In this document: in pieces, positions 6,178 to 8,202 of the stretch
Numbering within the stretch: the first letter of the stretch is position 1
Layout: each line of letters starts with the position of its first letter
Source of the DNA: Deltaproteobacteria bacterium
Lineage (GTDB): Bacteria; Desulfobacterota; DSM-4660; Desulfatiglandales; HGW-15
DNA: 8,202 nucleotides
NCBI GenBank assembly: GCA_030671095.1
Contig: DAOVAK010000095.1
Span: 1 to 8,202, forward strand
Direction of reading: 5' to 3'
Notes under the pieces: generated by a model
Seen by the model: only the letters and a program-made list of their open reading frames with translations
Database searches by the model: none
Told to the model about the DNA's origin: nothing
Made by a program: the position numbers and the translations under genes

Positions 6178-7185
6178 ATGGGCAACAATCAGGAGAAAAA
6201 GAGGAAAAAGCGAGTATTTTCAGGCATTCAGCCCACAGGCGAAATTCATATTGGAAACTATTTGGGGGCCATTCAGCACTGGGTGTCGATACAGTCAGAA
6301 TTTGACTGCATCTATTGCGTGGTGGACTTGCATGCCATTACGATTCCCCAAGATCCTAAGATCCTCAAGACAAAAATCCGGGAGGTGGCTGGTCTACTTA
6401 TCGCCGCTGGGATAAATCCGGAGCAGACTGTTGTGTTTGTACAATCCCATATAACTGCACACGCTGAACTGACCTGGATACTCAATTGTTTCACGCCCAT
6501 TGGCTGGATGCAGCGTATGACCCAGTTCAAGGAAAAATCTGAAAAGCAGAAAGAGCAAGTAAGCGTGGGTCTATTTGACTACCCTGCCCTGATGGCGGCA
6601 GATATTCTGCTCTACGATACGGATCTCGTTCCTGTTGGTGAAGACCAGAAGCAGCACCTTGAGTTTACACGAGACCTTGCACAACGGTTCAACACCATGT
6701 ATGGGGAGACCTTCGTCCTTCCAGAGGCTTCGATCCCGAAAATAGGCGCACGGATCATGGGTCTGGAGAATCCCACCAAGAAGATGAGCAAGAGCGAGGG
6801 GGGGGAAGGCAACACCATTAATCTGCTTGATTCACCTGATGAGATTCGGTCAAGAATTAAGAGGGCCACGACAGACTCCCTTCGAGAAATACGCTTTGAT
6901 GAGAGCCGTCACGGCATTCATAACCTCCTGGTCATTTATGAGCTCTTCACAGGTGACAAAAGAGGAGACATAGAAGCCCGGTTTGAAGGAAAAGGCTACG
7001 CAGATCTGAAAAAAGAACTGGGGGAAGTCGTGGTAGAAGGTTTGAGGCCTGTTCAGACCCGATACAAAGAATTAACCGAGGATCCAAAGCACTTGGACAC
7101 GTTGCTTTCCAAAGCTGCCGACAGAATCCGACCCACAGCGGATAGGGTCTTGACGAAAGCCAAAGAAAGGGTGGGAATCGGATGA
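6178..7185 (+). CDS. trpS: Tryptophanyl-tRNA synthetase
   Basis: A class I aminoacyl-tRNA synthetase that charges tRNA-Trp. The 335-residue length is normal for the bacterial enzyme. The Rossmann-fold ATP signature is HIGN (24-27) within FSGIQPTGEIHIGNYLGA, and the second signature is KMSKS (202-206), followed by the usual SEGGEGNTI in place of the more common SxxN loop. LMAADILLYDTDLVPVGEDQKQHLE (spanning about 138-162, the tryptophan-pocket and dimer region) is typical. The start gives a short basic extension MGNNQEKKRKK before the conserved RVFSGIQPTG. AGGAG (6171-6175) ends only 2 bases before ATG, unusually close; GGAAGG (6160-6165) at 12 bases may assist. No other in-frame start exists nearby. 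It begins 27 bases after the aminopeptidase stop, so co-transcription is likely. A run of eight G (6798-6805) lies in the KMSKS loop. Confidence 0.97.
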   Translation: MGNNQEKKRKKRVFSGIQPTGEIHIGNYLGAIQHWVSIQSEFDCIYCVVDLHAITIPQDPKILKTKIREVAGLLIAAGINPEQTVVFVQSHITAHAELTWILNCFTPIGWMQRMTQFKEKSEKQKEQVSVGLFDYPALMAADILLYDTDLVPVGEDQKQHLEFTRDLAQRFNTMYGETFVLPEASIPKIGARIMGLENPTKKMSKSEGGEGNTINLLDSPDEIRSRIKRATTDSLREIRFDESRHGIHNLLVIYELFTGDKRGDIEARFEGKGYADLKKELGEVVVEGLRPVQTRYKELTEDPKHLDTLLSKAADRIRPTADRVLTKAKERVGIG

Positions 7186-7199
7186 GCACGGAGCGGGCG

Positions 7200-7214
7200 C
7201 TATATTGAATATAG
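7200..7214. promoter_or_regulatory. 15-base palindrome, candidate operator
   Basis: CTATATT and AATATAG are exact 7-base inverses around a single central G, just after trpS and before the long stem-loop. The size and symmetry fit a binding site for a dimeric regulator. It also contains TATATT and TATAGT, which could be -10 elements, but no good -35 hexamer is seen at the right distance. No regulator gene is nearby, and A/T-only palindromes can arise by chance. Confidence 0.35.
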
Positions 7215-7265
7215 TTGAGGCTCCCTGCAGTTCCGCTTTTTGAGCGTGACTGCAGGGAGCTTCAA
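7215..7265 (+). terminator. Long stem-loop between trpS and the 118-aa gene, candidate terminator or mRNA structure
   Basis: Bases 7215-7231 pair with 7249-7265 over 17 base pairs, all Watson-Crick except one G-U; the core GCTCCCTGCAGT / ACTGCAGGGAGC is a perfect 12 bp. A small inner hairpin (CGCT 7234-7237 with AGCG 7243-7246, loop TTTTG) can form in the loop. The right arm ends TTCAA and is followed by TTTGAGGAGG, so the U-tract is short and the hairpin lies only 3 bases before the next ribosome binding site. It could terminate the pepN-like/trpS transcript with leakage, or control translation of the next gene. Confidence 0.55.
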
Positions 7266-7285
7266 TTTGAGGAGGTCGAGGACGC

Positions 7286-7642
7286 ATGGAAACAAATGAG
7301 GCTATTATGGCGTTTTCTCAAAGTGAAAAGATCAAGGCGGGACTCATCTGGGTTTCTCAGACCCTTAATCTGCTAGAGGGGCTTCCCGGCGGAGAGAAAG
7401 CGGGAGGAGAAAAGGTGATCAATGCTGTGCTGAACATGGTGGGAAACGAAATCAGATTGGCCAAGGCTGTGGGCGGGGATCGCGGATGGGGGGAGATCGA
7501 ACCCTATCTTGAAAAGGCACTCGTCATGGTCAATTCCGGTGTGGGAGGGGAAGCCAACGCAAATCTGTCCAAGGCCCTAAGCAAAGTTACAAATATCGCT
7601 CATGGGTCCATGACCTTCCTGAAGGAGAAGGGACTCCTTTGA
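7286..7642 (+). CDS. Uncharacterised 118-residue protein
   Basis: I do not recognise a family or function. The coding call rests on an open frame of sensible length with GAGGAGG (7269-7275) 10 bases upstream of ATG 7286, and a composition typical of a folded cytosolic protein. An in-frame ATG at 7307 (Met8) has no good binding site. The sequence looks almost all helical: an amphipathic segment (about 12-31), a Gly-rich turn LPGGEKAGGE (33-42), helix 43-62, a Gly/Trp turn VGGDRGWGE (62-70), helix 71-83, another Gly turn SGVGGEAN (84-91), and a C-terminal helix ending FLKEKGLL. There is no signal peptide, transmembrane segment, cysteine or metal-binding motif. The regular helix-Gly turn-helix pattern suggests a small helical bundle. 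It lies 77 bases before the flavodoxin gene and may share its transcript. Confidence 0.8.
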   Translation: METNEAIMAFSQSEKIKAGLIWVSQTLNLLEGLPGGEKAGGEKVINAVLNMVGNEIRLAKAVGGDRGWGEIEPYLEKALVMVNSGVGGEANANLSKALSKVTNIAHGSMTFLKEKGLL

Positions 7643-7719
7643 TTGACTTCTGCTGCTGGAGGGACTACTTAATCAATCCGAAGTTCATGATTTCTTGTTG
7701 CAGATAGCAGGTTCTTACG
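7643..7719. other. 77-base spacer before the flavodoxin gene
   Basis: It starts with TTGACT (7643-7648), a good -35 hexamer, but the best -10 candidate, CTTAAT (7668-7673), is 19 bases away and matches only four of six positions. GATTGA (7641-7646) and TCAATC (7673-7678) form a 6-bp inverted repeat framing this region. The flavodoxin ribosome binding site is weak (AGG 7709-7711). A separate promoter for the flavodoxin gene is therefore possible but weakly supported. Confidence 0.25.
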
Positions 7720-8202
7720 ATGCAGGTCCTGGTTCTCTATTTCTCCAAGGGTGGAAACACGAAGAAATTGGCCCAGCAAATTGCACGGGGTGTGGAACAG
7801 GTGGACGGCGTGACAGCTGTGTTGAAGCATACGCGTGAGGTTACGAAAGATGACTTCTTGGCCTCATCGGGCGTTATCGCTGGATCTCCCGTATATTTTG
7901 GTGTCATGGCAGCTGACCTAAAAAGGGTATTTGATGAATTTGTCGGCACGCGCAAAAGGATGGAGGACAAGGTGGGAGCGGCGTTTGCCACATCAGGGGA
8001 CCCCAGCGGAGGCAAGGAGACCACAATAATGTCTATCATCCAGACCTTGCTGATCTATGGGATGGTCATTGTGGGTGATCCCATGTCTGCCACCGGCCAC
8101 TACGGGGTCTCGTGTGCCGGAGCTCCTGACGAAAGGACAGAGAAAATTGCGATCAAACTTGGCCAAAGGGTGGCTGAGCTTGCAAAGAGGTTGCATGGAT
8201 AA
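7720..8202 (+). CDS. Flavodoxin-family FMN-binding protein
   Basis: A 160-residue single-domain flavodoxin-fold protein, complete, with its TAA ending on the last base of the window. The N-terminal first beta strand and phosphate-binding loop YFSKGGNTKKLA (7-18) is the classic FMN motif (S/T-x-x-GNT). GSPVYFGVMAADLKRVFD (55-72) and TSGDPSGGKETTIMSI (91-106) match the flavodoxin/WrbA-like pattern, where loops contact the isoalloxazine ring and the GG-x-ETT segment is typical. It has no signal peptide and no fused oxygen-reductase or ferredoxin domain. Likely roles are electron transfer or FMN-dependent reduction (for example of quinones), but partner and substrate are unknown. The start has a weak AGG 8 bases upstream; MQVLVLYFS begins right at the first strand, which supports it. 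The preceding uncharacterised gene is a possible functional neighbour. Confidence 0.9.
   Translation: MQVLVLYFSKGGNTKKLAQQIARGVEQVDGVTAVLKHTREVTKDDFLASSGVIAGSPVYFGVMAADLKRVFDEFVGTRKRMEDKVGAAFATSGDPSGGKETTIMSIIQTLLIYGMVIVGDPMSATGHYGVSCAGAPDERTEKIAIKLGQRVAELAKRLHG

Noticed and set aside
7182..7208. Eight-codon frame overlapping the trpS stop (ATGA)
   Set aside because: Too short, no binding site beyond chance, and it runs into the palindrome.

Overview
The window is a stretch of bacterial chromosome. It has six genes complete within the window plus the end of one more, all on the + strand, and no convincing gene on the - strand. Protein style (2-oxo-acid dehydrogenase subunits, a bacterial-type TrpRS, a small flavodoxin), strong purine-rich ribosome binding sites and moderate GC content would fit an anaerobic Desulfobacterota (former Deltaproteobacteria). 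That taxonomic guess is inference and cannot be proven from this sequence alone.

Left part (1-3605): the last 151 codons of an E1 beta subunit, then a 381-base gap, then the E2 acyltransferase (423 aa) and the E3 dihydrolipoamide dehydrogenase (476 aa). Together these are the machinery of a 2-oxo-acid dehydrogenase complex (pyruvate, branched-chain or acetoin type). E1 decarboxylates the keto acid on thiamine diphosphate, the E2 lipoyl arm carries the acyl group to CoA, and E3 re-oxidises the lipoyl group with NAD+. The E1 alpha subunit is expected just upstream, outside the window. The E1-E2 gap is unusual for such an operon. It holds a GC-rich array of about 21-nt imperfect repeats with nested inverted repeats, a strong GC stem-loop, a candidate promoter and a possible 15-codon mini-ORF with its own Shine-Dalgarno.

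Middle part (3606-7185): a cytosolic M1-family zinc aminopeptidase (826 aa, tricorn-interacting-factor/ERAP-like architecture), then tryptophanyl-tRNA synthetase 27 bases later, probably on the same transcript. A perfect 10-bp stem-loop directly follows the E3 stop codon.

Right part (7186-8202): a 100-base spacer with a 15-base near-perfect palindrome abutting a 17-bp stem-loop, then a 118-aa protein I do not recognise and a complete 160-aa flavodoxin-family protein ending on the last base of the window. There are no RNA genes, insertion sequences, CRISPR arrays or phage genes. The gene content is mostly ordinary housekeeping metabolism. The less explained parts are the E1-E2 intergenic repeat region, the palindrome/stem-loop before the unknown gene, and the unknown gene with its flavodoxin neighbour.
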